A stretch of DNA of 25,971 nucleotides, from assembly GCA_036386395.1 (NCBI GenBank), contig DASVVU010000211.1, positions 1 through 25,971 on the forward strand, in the 5' to 3' direction. The number at the start of each line of letters is the position of its first letter. Positions within the stretch are counted from its first letter, which is position 1. This document shows, piece by piece, positions 7,163-14,029 of this stretch. A model generated the notes under the pieces. It did no database searches, was not told where the DNA came from, and worked only from the letters and a program-made list of their open reading frames with translations. Made by a program: the position numbers and the translations under genes. The DNA is from JAJKJG01 sp036386395 (lineage in GTDB: Bacteria > Pseudomonadota > Alphaproteobacteria > Rhizobiales > Beijerinckiaceae).

Positions 7163-7590
7163 CGCGCTACCTTCTCGACACCAACATCATCAGCAACGCC
7201 ACCCAGCCGGAGCCGTCGCAGCCGCTGCTGCGTTGGCTCGCGGAGCAGGCCGACGAGGACCTGTTCATTGCGACTCTCGCCGTGGCCGAGATCCGGCGCG
7301 GCATCCTGGAGAAGAGCGAAGGCCGGAAACGGCGCGAGCTCGAGGCCTGGTTCTCGGGCCCCGAAGGACCGCAGGCGCTGTTCGCCGGGCGCGTGATGCC
7401 GTTCGACGAGCGAGCGGCGTTGATCTGGGCGGAGCTCATGGCCGGCGGCAAGGCCGCGGGCCGGCCCCGCAACGCCCTCGACATGATGGTCGCGGCGATC
7501 GCGAAGGCGAACGGCTGCGTGATCGTGACCGACAACGTGAAGCACTTTCGTGGCCTCGACGTCCTGAACCCCATGCGGAGCGGAGAATGA
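7159..7590 (+). CDS. vapC: VapC-family PIN-domain ribonuclease toxin
   Basis: A 143-residue PIN-domain protein. The acidic active-site residues are visible: Asp7 in YLLDTNIIS, Glu44 in AVAEIRRGI, Asp108 in NALDMMVAA and Asp125 in IVTDN. These coordinate metal for RNA cleavage; VapC toxins typically cut tRNA or rRNA and stop translation when free of antitoxin. Length and motif order are normal, with no sign of damage, so the toxin should be active. It starts at a GTG that overlaps the antitoxin stop. The next gene converges from the other strand 31 bases downstream. The FitB-like PIN subgroup is a possible alternative name. Confidence 0.93.
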   Translation: MTRYLLDTNIISNATQPEPSQPLLRWLAEQADEDLFIATLAVAEIRRGILEKSEGRKRRELEAWFSGPEGPQALFAGRVMPFDERAALIWAELMAGGKAAGRPRNALDMMVAAIAKANGCVIVTDNVKHFRGLDVLNPMRSGE

Positions 7591-7591
7591 A

Positions 7592-7607
7592 AAACGCGCC
7601 CGTGTTT
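7592..7607 (-). terminator. Weak stem-loop between converging genes
   Basis: Between the vapC stop and the methyltransferase stop, AAACGC and GTGTTT can pair over a four-base loop (with a G-U pair in one orientation). On the minus strand the stem is followed by a short T run. The stem is short, so the terminator call is tentative. Confidence 0.25.
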
Positions 7608-7621
7608 CGCACCGTGCCCGA

Positions 7622-8503
7622 TCACCCGAAGATCAGCGTCTTGACCCCGAGGAGATCCTGCTCGACCCGGTGCGCGCCTTCGGCGTGGGTCTCGAGGAAC
7701 TTGCGGGCGACGGGGAGGTCGGCGCAGTCCCGGGCGAACTGCCGTCCGGCCTCGAGATAGAAGGGGTGGGCGTCCCGGCGGCAGATGAAGGTCTTGTTCT
7801 CGATCTGGGCGAAGGGGACGAACGCGCATCCGGGATCGAGGAGGAAGCGGTACGTCCCTTCGGCCACCCCGGCCGCGTAGGGGTTCAGGACATCGTCGAG
7901 GATCATCAGGCCCCGGTCGGCGAGGATGGCGGCGCAGAGGCGAAGGTCGCGCAGGACGCCGGGCCCAGTGTGGTCGCCGTCGACGCTGATCGCCCGGGGC
8001 CGCTCGTTCCCGAGGAGCGCCAGGGCCGAGTCCGGCGTCAGGTCCGCCGAGTCCATCTCGTGCAGCCGCAGCCCTTTGGCGGAGCCGAACAGGGCCTCGG
8101 CATACGCGACGATCGCATCCGGGTCGGAGTCGGTGAAGATGTCGATCCCGACCGTGCCGTTGCCGTGCCGGCGGCCGAGGTAGTGCAGCAGCATCAGGAA
8201 CTTGCCGGCAAAGACGCCGATCTCGAGGACGGGTCCCGCGATGCCGGCCTTGTGCTGAACGTTCAGCATGTAGGCCGCGAAGTAGGCTGCGTTGGTGTTG
8301 AGCCAGCCGGAAAGCTCGGGGACGCGGGTCTCGATGAACCGGCGGTCGTCCGGCCCGAGGAGGCCGGGGTCGGTCGCGCCGCCCTGCCACGGCGCGGCCA
8401 CGGGAGGCGGCGGAGGCTTGTCTATGATGCTCCATTTGACGGCCGACATCAGCCGCCACAGGACGGGCGGCACGAGGTCCCGGATGAAGGGCTTCAGCGG
8501 CAC
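7622..8503 (-). CDS. Class I SAM-dependent methyltransferase
   Basis: A 293-residue protein. The GTG at 8503 is chosen because it yields the N-terminus PLKPFIRDLVPPVLWRLM, a pattern seen at the start of methyltransferases from glycan gene clusters. Motif I is VLEIGVFAGKFLMLLHYL (about residues 92-109), followed by the acidic strand end VGIDIFTDSD and a later ISVDGDHTG segment; RGLMILDDVLNPYAAGV is the motif expected after strand 5. This resembles the Methyltransf_24/CmcI-like group, which methylates sugars or small molecules. The substrate is unknown. The start overlaps the end of the upstream MFS gene by 10 bases, so the two are translationally coupled and may share a pathway. Confidence 0.85.
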   Translation of the reverse strand: MPLKPFIRDLVPPVLWRLMSAVKWSIIDKPPPPPVAAPWQGGATDPGLLGPDDRRFIETRVPELSGWLNTNAAYFAAYMLNVQHKAGIAGPVLEIGVFAGKFLMLLHYLGRRHGNGTVGIDIFTDSDPDAIVAYAEALFGSAKGLRLHEMDSADLTPDSALALLGNERPRAISVDGDHTGPGVLRDLRLCAAILADRGLMILDDVLNPYAAGVAEGTYRFLLDPGCAFVPFAQIENKTFICRRDAHPFYLEAGRQFARDCADLPVARKFLETHAEGAHRVEQDLLGVKTLIFG

Positions 8504-9714
8504 GCGGCTTCGCCGGCGGCGGCCGGCCTCTGGCGGTCGACCAGGAAGGCGCTCGCGATCGTCAGGAGGAGGCCGGCCGCCATGACCGCGAAGGTCGCCC
8601 GGGCAAGATCGCGGTCGATCATGGCGCCGATGATCAGCGGCGCCACGACCGAGCCGAGGTCGAGCCCCGAATAGACGAATCCGAACACCTTTCCGGTCGC
8701 TCCCTTGGGCGTCGCCGCCCGCACCAGCATGTCGCGCGACGGCGTCGTCGCACCGGTGAGGAAGCCGGCGAGCGCCACCGCGCCGAGGAGGATCGCCATG
8801 GGGAGGACGACGTAGCCGATGACGAGCGTCGCGACGCCGGCGCCGGCGAGACCCAGGCCGACGATGCGGGCGTGGTTCGGCGTCAGATCCGCCACGATCC
8901 CGCCGGCGAGCGAGCCCGCGGCGCTGCCGACGAGGTACAGGGTCGTGGCCGAGGCCGCGAGGCCATAGGTCACGCCCTGCACCAGGGGCAGGAGCGTCGG
9001 CAGGAAGTTCTGCGTCCCGCCCTGCGCCACCGAGAGCAGCGCGAAGTAGAGGAAGCACGACAGGATCGGCGCCGTCATGAGGAGGCGCCAGTTGGCGGGC
9101 GCCTCATGTGCCTCGTGAGCCGGGCGGTGGACGTCGGCCCGCAGCTGCCGGTGCTCCAGCGCGATCAGGGCCGCGAAGGCGATGCCGGCAAGACCGACGC
9201 CGATCAGCGCGGCGCGCCAGCCGAAGCGCGAGGCGAGGCCGATCATCGTCACCGGCGCCGCCGCCCAGCCGAGGGTCCCCATGACCGAGTGGACGCCGTA
9301 GGCGCGCGCCATCAGGCGCGGGGTCACGCGGGCGGTGAGCACCGCATAGTCGGCCGGGTGGAACACGCTGTTCCCGAGCCCGGCCAGCACCGCGAAAGGC
9401 ATGAGCCCCCACAGGCCCTGGGCGAAGCCGGCTGCCACGGTCGCGAGGCCGAACAGGGCGATGCCGACCGGCAGCACCTTTTGCGGGCCGAAGCGGTCGA
9501 CCACGAAGCCCGCCGCCACCTGCGCGAAGCCCGAGACGGTGAAGAACACCGCCATGACGAAGCCGAGCTCGCCGTAGCCGACGCCCAGATCCTCCTTCAC
9601 GAGCGGGAACAGGGGCGGCAGCGCGAGCTGGAAGAAATGGCTCGATCCGTGGGCGAGCCCGACGAGCGACATGACGCGCACGTCGCGGGCAGGCTGGACT
9701 GCGGCTTCGGCCAT
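8494..9714 (-). CDS. MFS transporter
   Basis: A 406-residue inner-membrane transporter with about 12 hydrophobic helices. The loop 2-3 motif is seen as AAGFVVDRFGPQKVLPVG, and the N-terminal LVGLAHGSSHFFQLALPPLFPLVKEDLGVGYGELG resembles the fosmidomycin-resistance-like group of the superfamily. The second half starts after a charged loop (EHRQLRADVHRPAHEAHEAPANWR). It probably exports or imports a small organic molecule; the substrate is not evident. The ATG at 9714 is preferred because AGGA lies about six bases upstream, although the frame extends to 9798. Its 3' end overlaps the methyltransferase start by 10 bases. It is divergent from the ATP-grasp gene across an AT-richer 248-base gap. 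Confidence 0.9.
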   Translation of the reverse strand: MAEAAVQPARDVRVMSLVGLAHGSSHFFQLALPPLFPLVKEDLGVGYGELGFVMAVFFTVSGFAQVAAGFVVDRFGPQKVLPVGIALFGLATVAAGFAQGLWGLMPFAVLAGLGNSVFHPADYAVLTARVTPRLMARAYGVHSVMGTLGWAAAPVTMIGLASRFGWRAALIGVGLAGIAFAALIALEHRQLRADVHRPAHEAHEAPANWRLLMTAPILSCFLYFALLSVAQGGTQNFLPTLLPLVQGVTYGLAASATTLYLVGSAAGSLAGGIVADLTPNHARIVGLGLAGAGVATLVIGYVVLPMAILLGAVALAGFLTGATTPSRDMLVRAATPKGATGKVFGFVYSGLDLGSVVAPLIIGAMIDRDLARATFAVMAAGLLLTIASAFLVDRQRPAAAGEAACR

Positions 9715-9962
9715 GCGCGTCCTGAATTCTTCGATCTTCCGGCGGCGAACCGATCCGCCGAGTGCGCTCTCCATAGGGGCGGCGGCGCAATCGGGCAACG
9801 ACGCCCCAAGCCGGCCATTCCGAGGTCATCCTCGACGACGGCACATCTCAAATTAACATCTATAGAACGTTAGTCATTACAGCATATCGCACATTCATGT
9901 GAATTATGATGGACCACGTCTACAATCGGGCTATATGGGGCGCCGAGCAAGGATGGGCCGCC

Positions 9963-10919
9963 ATGGCGAAGGTCTATGTCATTCACGAGAACGGCGTCTG
10001 GGTGGAGCCGCTGCGCGCCGCCTTCGCGGAGCTCGGCACGCCGTTCGAGGAGTGGTTCCTCGACCGCGGCGTCCTCGACCTGCGCGGGCCGCCGCCGGAG
10101 GGCGTGTTCTACAACCGGATGAGCGCGTCCTCCCACACCCGCGGCCACCGCTTCGCGGCCGAGTACACGGGCGCGGTGCTGGCCTGGCTCGAGCGCCACG
10201 GCCGGCTCGTCGTGAACGACGGCCGGGCGCTTCGGCTCGAGATCAGCAAGGTGGCGCAGTACGAAGCCCTCGCGGCCTTCGGCATCGCAGCCCCCGACAC
10301 GCTTGCGGCGGTCGGCCGGGAGGCGATCGCCGATGCCGCCGAAAGGCTCGGGTTCCCGCTCATCCTCAAGCACAACCGGGGCGGCAAGGGCTTGGGGGTC
10401 AGGCTTTTCCTCAGCCGGGCCGCCCTCGACGAGCACCTCGCCGCGCCGGACTTCGAGGAGCCGGTCGACGGCATCACCCTGGTGCAGCGCTATATCCAGG
10501 CGCCCGAGCCGTTCATCACCCGCCTGGAGTTCGTCGGCGGCCGGTTCCTCTACGCGGTCCGGGTCGACACGAGCCAGGGCTTCGAGCTCTGCCCGGCCGA
10601 CGCCTGCCAGGTCGACGCGTCAGCGATCGGCGCGGCCCCCTGCCCCGCATTGGCGTCCTCAGAGAAGTTCAAGGTTGTCGAAGCCTATGAGAACCCGCTG
10701 ATCCCGACCTACGAGCGCTTCCTTACCGCGAACGGAATCGGCATCGCCGGCATCGAGGTGATCGCGGACGCGGAAGGCCGGACCTTCACCTACGACGTCA
10801 ACACCAACACCAACTACAACCCCGAAGCGGAGGCGAAGGCCGGCGTCTTCGGAATGAAGGCGATCGCCCGCCACCTCGACCGCCAGCTCAAGGCGGTGGC
10901 CTGGAGCCGGGCGGCGTGA
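9963..10919 (+). CDS. RimK-like ATP-grasp ligase
   Basis: A 318-residue ATP-grasp protein. The N-terminal third (YVIHENGVWVEPLRAAFAELGTPFEEWFL) is a pre-ATP-grasp fold. The ATP-binding lysine region is FPLILKHNRGGKGLGVRLFLS (about residues 134-154). The metal-binding end of the fold is GIAGIEVIADAEGRTFTYDVNTNTNYNP (about residues 259-286), with the typical Asp-x-Asn-x-Asn. Relatives such as RimK join an amino acid to a carboxylate using ATP through an acyl phosphate. No substrate, carrier protein or peptide gene is adjacent, so the reaction is unknown. The ATG at 9963 has an AAGGATGGG binding site; an earlier in-frame ATG at 9906 is less likely. Confidence 0.85.
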   Translation: MAKVYVIHENGVWVEPLRAAFAELGTPFEEWFLDRGVLDLRGPPPEGVFYNRMSASSHTRGHRFAAEYTGAVLAWLERHGRLVVNDGRALRLEISKVAQYEALAAFGIAAPDTLAAVGREAIADAAERLGFPLILKHNRGGKGLGVRLFLSRAALDEHLAAPDFEEPVDGITLVQRYIQAPEPFITRLEFVGGRFLYAVRVDTSQGFELCPADACQVDASAIGAAPCPALASSEKFKVVEAYENPLIPTYERFLTANGIGIAGIEVIADAEGRTFTYDVNTNTNYNPEAEAKAGVFGMKAIARHLDRQLKAVAWSRAA

Positions 10920-11044
10920 CCGGCCGCCCACAATGTGCGCCTACAGCGGTGAGCCGCTCCGGCGTGAGGGCTGGCCCAGGGCAGCGGGCTTGAGCATCGG
11001 GCCGAGAAGGGCTTTGATAGGCATGGCCAGCGCCGGAGGAAGCC

Positions 11045-11617
11045 ATGCCCCATCGATCCGTCACGGTTTCAAAGCCTCGTATCGTTTGGCAGATTGCCCG
11101 GTGGGCCAAACTGGTTCTGCTCGTTTGCGGTTTGACTGCCCTCTCGGGCGCTGCCGCCGAAGCCCAGGATCCCCAGGGGGAGAAGCTGCAGAAGGCGGCG
11201 GAGCGGGCCCGCAAGCTGGATACGGTCCGGGGCGCCATTGTCTCGGCCATCGAAGGTGGGGATGGAAATGAGGCCAAGCTCATCCGCGAGAACACGAAGG
11301 ACTGGGTCCCGGATTACAACAAGTTCGCTGTAAGCGACGACGCAGCCCTGTTGCGCCGGTTTGCCGAAAGCCGGCACGAGGCCCTGCGCAGCCGCCGGAT
11401 GTCCGAGGCCGCCTACAAGGCCCAAGCCTGTCCCATCCTGAAGCCCTTCCTCGCCGTGTCCGCCTCGGCGGAGCGGGTCATCCAGGCCCGCGGCAAGGCC
11501 AAGCACGGTCACGTGCTGCGGAAATGCAGGCAGATCGGCTGTGTTCCGGCAGCCGTCGCGGCGGTCGAAGAGCGCTGCGATTTCCAGCCCTTCATGGTGC
11601 CGCTGCCACCCTCGTGA
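11045..11617 (+). CDS. Secreted four-cysteine protein of unknown function
   Basis: A 190-residue protein with a Sec signal peptide: basic residues up to about 22, a hydrophobic core (LVLLVCGLTALSG, residues 23-35), and a probable cleavage site after AEA at residue 40. The mature part is about 150 residues, charged and mostly helical, with a QGEKLQKAAERARKL start. It has four cysteines (129, 161, 166, 178), so two disulfides in the periplasm are possible. I do not recognise the family. GGAGGA precedes the ATG by about five bases, so the start is well supported. An intrinsic terminator follows 30 bases after the stop, so it is probably transcribed on its own. Confidence 0.75.
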   Translation: MPHRSVTVSKPRIVWQIARWAKLVLLVCGLTALSGAAAEAQDPQGEKLQKAAERARKLDTVRGAIVSAIEGGDGNEAKLIRENTKDWVPDYNKFAVSDDAALLRRFAESRHEALRSRRMSEAAYKAQACPILKPFLAVSASAERVIQARGKAKHGHVLRKCRQIGCVPAAVAAVEERCDFQPFMVPLPPS

Positions 11618-11646
11618 CCGTCCGCTTGGCGACGACGGACTCCACG

Positions 11647-11683
11647 GCCTCACGACAGCGCCGCCGCCGTGAGGCGCATTTTT
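11647..11683 (+). terminator. Rho-independent terminator
   Basis: GCCTCACG (11647-11654) pairs perfectly with CGTGAGGC (11668-11675) over a 13-base loop, followed after three bases by TTTTT (11679-11683). It lies 30 bases after the secreted-protein gene and before the rho promoter, so it most likely ends the former. The large loop lowers certainty. Confidence 0.6.
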
Positions 11684-11735
11684 GTGAAAACCTTGCGAAA
11701 GCTCCTCCATGGGGGCCGATTGCGCCGTTTCGGAC

Positions 11736-11764
11736 TTGAGCCCCAGCCCGAAAAGCATTAGATA
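11736..11764 (+). promoter_or_regulatory. Probable rho promoter
   Basis: TTGAGC at 11736-11741 and TAGATA at 11759-11764 are separated by exactly 17 bases. Transcription would begin near 11771 and leave a leader of about 150 bases before the rho start codon. Confidence 0.5.
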
Positions 11765-11840
11765 GGCGGCCTTCCTCAAGACAGGTCGCGCCGCGTCGGC
11801 CCGGGTCCATCCCTGAGAGCGACGCGCGAATCGTTCGACG

Positions 11841-11920
11841 ACCTGTCGCCCGTTCCCCCTCCCCGCGTCCGCCCCGCTATCCAGCCCCAAGGCGACCGAC
11901 ATCCCCGAGAGTCTTCCCCC
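11841..11920 (+). promoter_or_regulatory. C-rich, G-poor rho leader (rut-like)
   Basis: In the 80 bases before the rho ATG I count 43 C and 15 G, a strong skew in a genome where C and G are otherwise balanced. Unstructured C-rich, G-poor RNA is what Rho hexamers load on, and rho genes in several bacteria are controlled by Rho acting on their own leader. The 303-base gap 11618-11920 thus holds a terminator, a promoter and this leader. No classical riboswitch fold was seen. Confidence 0.45.
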
Positions 11921-13186
11921 ATGAGGGAAATCAAGCTTCAGGACCTGAAGTCCAAGACCCCCACCGAGCTCATCACCTTCGCCGAGGAGCTCCAGGTCGA
12001 GAACGCCTCGACCATGCGCAAGCAGGAGCTGATGTTCGCGATCCTGAAGCAGCTCGCCGCGCAGGAGACCGAGATCATCGGCGCCGGCGTCGTCGAGACG
12101 CTCCAGGACGGCTTCGGCTTCCTGCGTTCGGCCGATTCGAACTACCTGCCGGGCCCGGACGACATCTACATCTCGCCGTCCCAGATCCGCCGCTTTGGCT
12201 TGAGAACCGGCGACACCGTCGACGGCCCGATCCGCGGCCCGAAGGAGGGCGAGCGCTACTTCGCGCTCCTGAAGGTGAACACGATCAACTTCGAGGATCC
12301 GGAGAAGATCAAGCACAAGGTCCACTTCGACAACCTGACGCCGCTCTACCCGGACGAGCGCCTGCGGCTCGAGATCGAGGACCCGACCAAGAAGGATTAT
12401 TCCGCCCGGGTCATCGACATCGTCTCGCCGATCGGCAAGGGCCAGCGCGCCCTCATCGTCTCGCCGCCGCGCACCGGCAAGACCGTGCTCCTCCAGAACA
12501 TCGCCAAGTCGATCTCGGCGAACCACCCCGAGGCCTATCTCATCGTGCTCCTCATCGACGAGCGGCCCGAGGAGGTCACGGACATGCAGCGCTCGGTCAA
12601 GGGCGAGGTCGTGTCCTCGACCTTCGACGAGCCGGCGACCCGCCACGTCCAGGTCGCCGAGATGGTGATCGAGAAGGCGAAGCGCCTCGTCGAGCACTCC
12701 CGCGACGTGATCATTCTCCTGGACTCGATCACCCGCCTGGGCCGTGCCTACAACACGGTGGTGCCGTCCTCAGGAAAAGTGCTGACCGGCGGCGTCGACG
12801 CCAACGCGCTGCAGCGCCCGAAGCGCTTCTTCGGCGCCGCCCGCAACATCGAGGAGGGCGGCTCGCTCACCATCATCGCGACGGCGCTGATCGACACCGG
12901 CTCGCGCATGGACGAGGTCATCTTCGAGGAGTTCAAGGGCACCGGCAACTCCGAGATCATCCTCGACCGCAAGGTCTCGGACAAGCGCGTCTTCCCGGCG
13001 ATCGACATCACCCGCTCCGGCACCCGCAAGGAGGAGCTCCTGGTCGAGAAGGACACGCTCAAGAAGATGTACGTGCTGCGCCGCATCCTCAACCCGATGG
13101 GCACCATCGATGCCATCGAGTTCCTCCTCGACAAGCTGCGCCAGACCAAGGGCAACAGCGAGTTCTTCGATTCGATGAATACCTAG
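11921..13186 (+). CDS. rho: Transcription termination factor Rho
   Basis: A 421-residue hexameric RNA helicase that ends transcription at rut sites. Residues 1-45 are the N-terminal helical (Rho-N) domain (MREIKLQDLKSKTPTELI). Residues about 50-120 are the cold-shock-like RNA-binding domain (GFGFLRSADSNYLPGPDDIYISPSQIRRF). The ATPase has the P-loop SPPRTGKTVLL (about residues 183-193), the catalytic region LLIDERPEEVTDM, Walker B VIILLDSITRLGRAYN and the VLTGGVDANAL and ARNIEEGGSLTI segments of the secondary RNA-binding loops. Length and all motifs are normal. The ATG is preceded only by a weak GAGAG about 10 bases away. Downstream comes a converging isomerase gene rather than the mnmE gene often found after rho in this order. 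Confidence 0.99.
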   Translation: MREIKLQDLKSKTPTELITFAEELQVENASTMRKQELMFAILKQLAAQETEIIGAGVVETLQDGFGFLRSADSNYLPGPDDIYISPSQIRRFGLRTGDTVDGPIRGPKEGERYFALLKVNTINFEDPEKIKHKVHFDNLTPLYPDERLRLEIEDPTKKDYSARVIDIVSPIGKGQRALIVSPPRTGKTVLLQNIAKSISANHPEAYLIVLLIDERPEEVTDMQRSVKGEVVSSTFDEPATRHVQVAEMVIEKAKRLVEHSRDVIILLDSITRLGRAYNTVVPSSGKVLTGGVDANALQRPKRFFGAARNIEEGGSLTIIATALIDTGSRMDEVIFEEFKGTGNSEIILDRKVSDKRVFPAIDITRSGTRKEELLVEKDTLKKMYVLRRILNPMGTIDAIEFLLDKLRQTKGNSEFFDSMNT

Positions 13187-13200
13187 GAGCTGCGCCGTTA

Positions 13201-13221
13201 CGGCCGGGCTTAACCCGGCCG
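13201..13221. terminator. Perfect stem-loop between converging genes
   Basis: CGGCCGGG (13201-13208) and CCCGGCCG (13214-13221) form an eight-base-pair stem over the loop CTTAA, just after rho and across the end of the isomerase gene. There is no T run on either side, so it is either an atypical bidirectional terminator or an RNA 3'-end stabiliser. Confidence 0.35.
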
Positions 13222-13848
13222 GTTCGCCGCCCCGTTGGCCGGCCGCTCGCCGGCCGTCCAGGCGAGGGCCTGCTCGAGGCGGTCGTTGCCCCAGAACATC
13301 TCGCCGTCCTCGGAAAAGAAGGTTGGGGCGCCGAAGATGCCGCGGGAGCGCGCCTCCTCGGTCAGCGCCTTGAGGCGGGTCTTGTTGGCATCGCCTTGCG
13401 CCATCTTCAGGACCGCGTCGGCGTCGAGGCCGAGATGGACGAGGATCGCCTGCACGGCGCCGGGCTCGGCGATCGAGCGGCCCTCGCCGAACTCGGCCCG
13501 GAAGACCGCCTTGGTGAAGGCCGGCCCCCAAGGGTGGTCGGCGCCGTAGAGGGCGACACGGGCGGCAAGCAGCGCGTTCTGCGGGAACGGATCGGGCTTG
13601 CGGAAGGGTAGGCCGAGCGCCGCCGCCTGGCGCTCCATGTCGCGCCACATGTAGCGCCCCTTCGCCGGGTAAAGGTTGAACGGCGAGGAGGCCCACCCTT
13701 GAGCCGCGAAGATCGGCCCGAGCAGGAACGGCCGCCAGCGGACGTCGACCCCCGCCGCTTCCGCGAGCGGCTCGATCCGCAAGGCCGAGAGATAGGAGTA
13801 GGTGGAGGCGAACTCGTACCAGAACTCGAGCACGGGGCGACGCGGCAT
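13210..13848 (-). CDS. 2-hydroxychromene-2-carboxylate isomerase family (DsbA/GST-kappa fold)
   Basis: A 212-residue protein of the DsbA-like thioredoxin fold used by 2-hydroxychromene-2-carboxylate isomerase and kappa-class glutathione transferases. The N-terminus LEFWYEFASTYSYLSALRIEPLAE places Ser15 at the glutathione-activating position of the D/E-x-x-S-x-Y-S motif. Other family marks are WRPFLLGPIFAAQGW, KGRYMWRDMERQAAALGLPF, and the cis-proline region GIFGAPTFFSEDGEMFWGNDRLE near the C-terminus. It may act in glutathione-dependent isomerisation or detoxification of aromatic compounds; no catabolic genes lie nearby. The ATG at 13848 has GGAGAG about five bases upstream. It converges with rho and diverges from the ABC-like gene. 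Confidence 0.9.
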   Translation of the reverse strand: MPRRPVLEFWYEFASTYSYLSALRIEPLAEAAGVDVRWRPFLLGPIFAAQGWASSPFNLYPAKGRYMWRDMERQAAALGLPFRKPDPFPQNALLAARVALYGADHPWGPAFTKAVFRAEFGEGRSIAEPGAVQAILVHLGLDADAVLKMAQGDANKTRLKALTEEARSRGIFGAPTFFSEDGEMFWGNDRLEQALAWTAGERPANGAANRPG

Positions 13849-14029
13849 CAAGACTCTCCGAAGCAATGCTGAGAGCATCGCCGCTTCGTGTGGCCGCGCC
13901 AAGGCGGCAAGGCGCATGGCTCCACGGCTTTGTGGGCTTCGGGCATTTTTGTAGGCGGCGTCGCGTCTGGCCTCTTGCAGCGGGCTTGGCTATGGTCCGG
14001 CTCCGCTTGGCTTTCGGCTTAAGGTCTCC

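Noticed and set aside
10909..10929. GGGCGGC/GCCGCCC stem-loop at the end of the ATP-grasp gene
   Set aside because: Perfect seven-base stem but no T run and it overlaps coding sequence; in this GC content such stems are frequent.
11069..12697. Open frame antisense to rho and the secreted-protein gene
   Set aside because: Composition-driven shadow without recognisable domains, covering a near-universal gene on the opposite strand.
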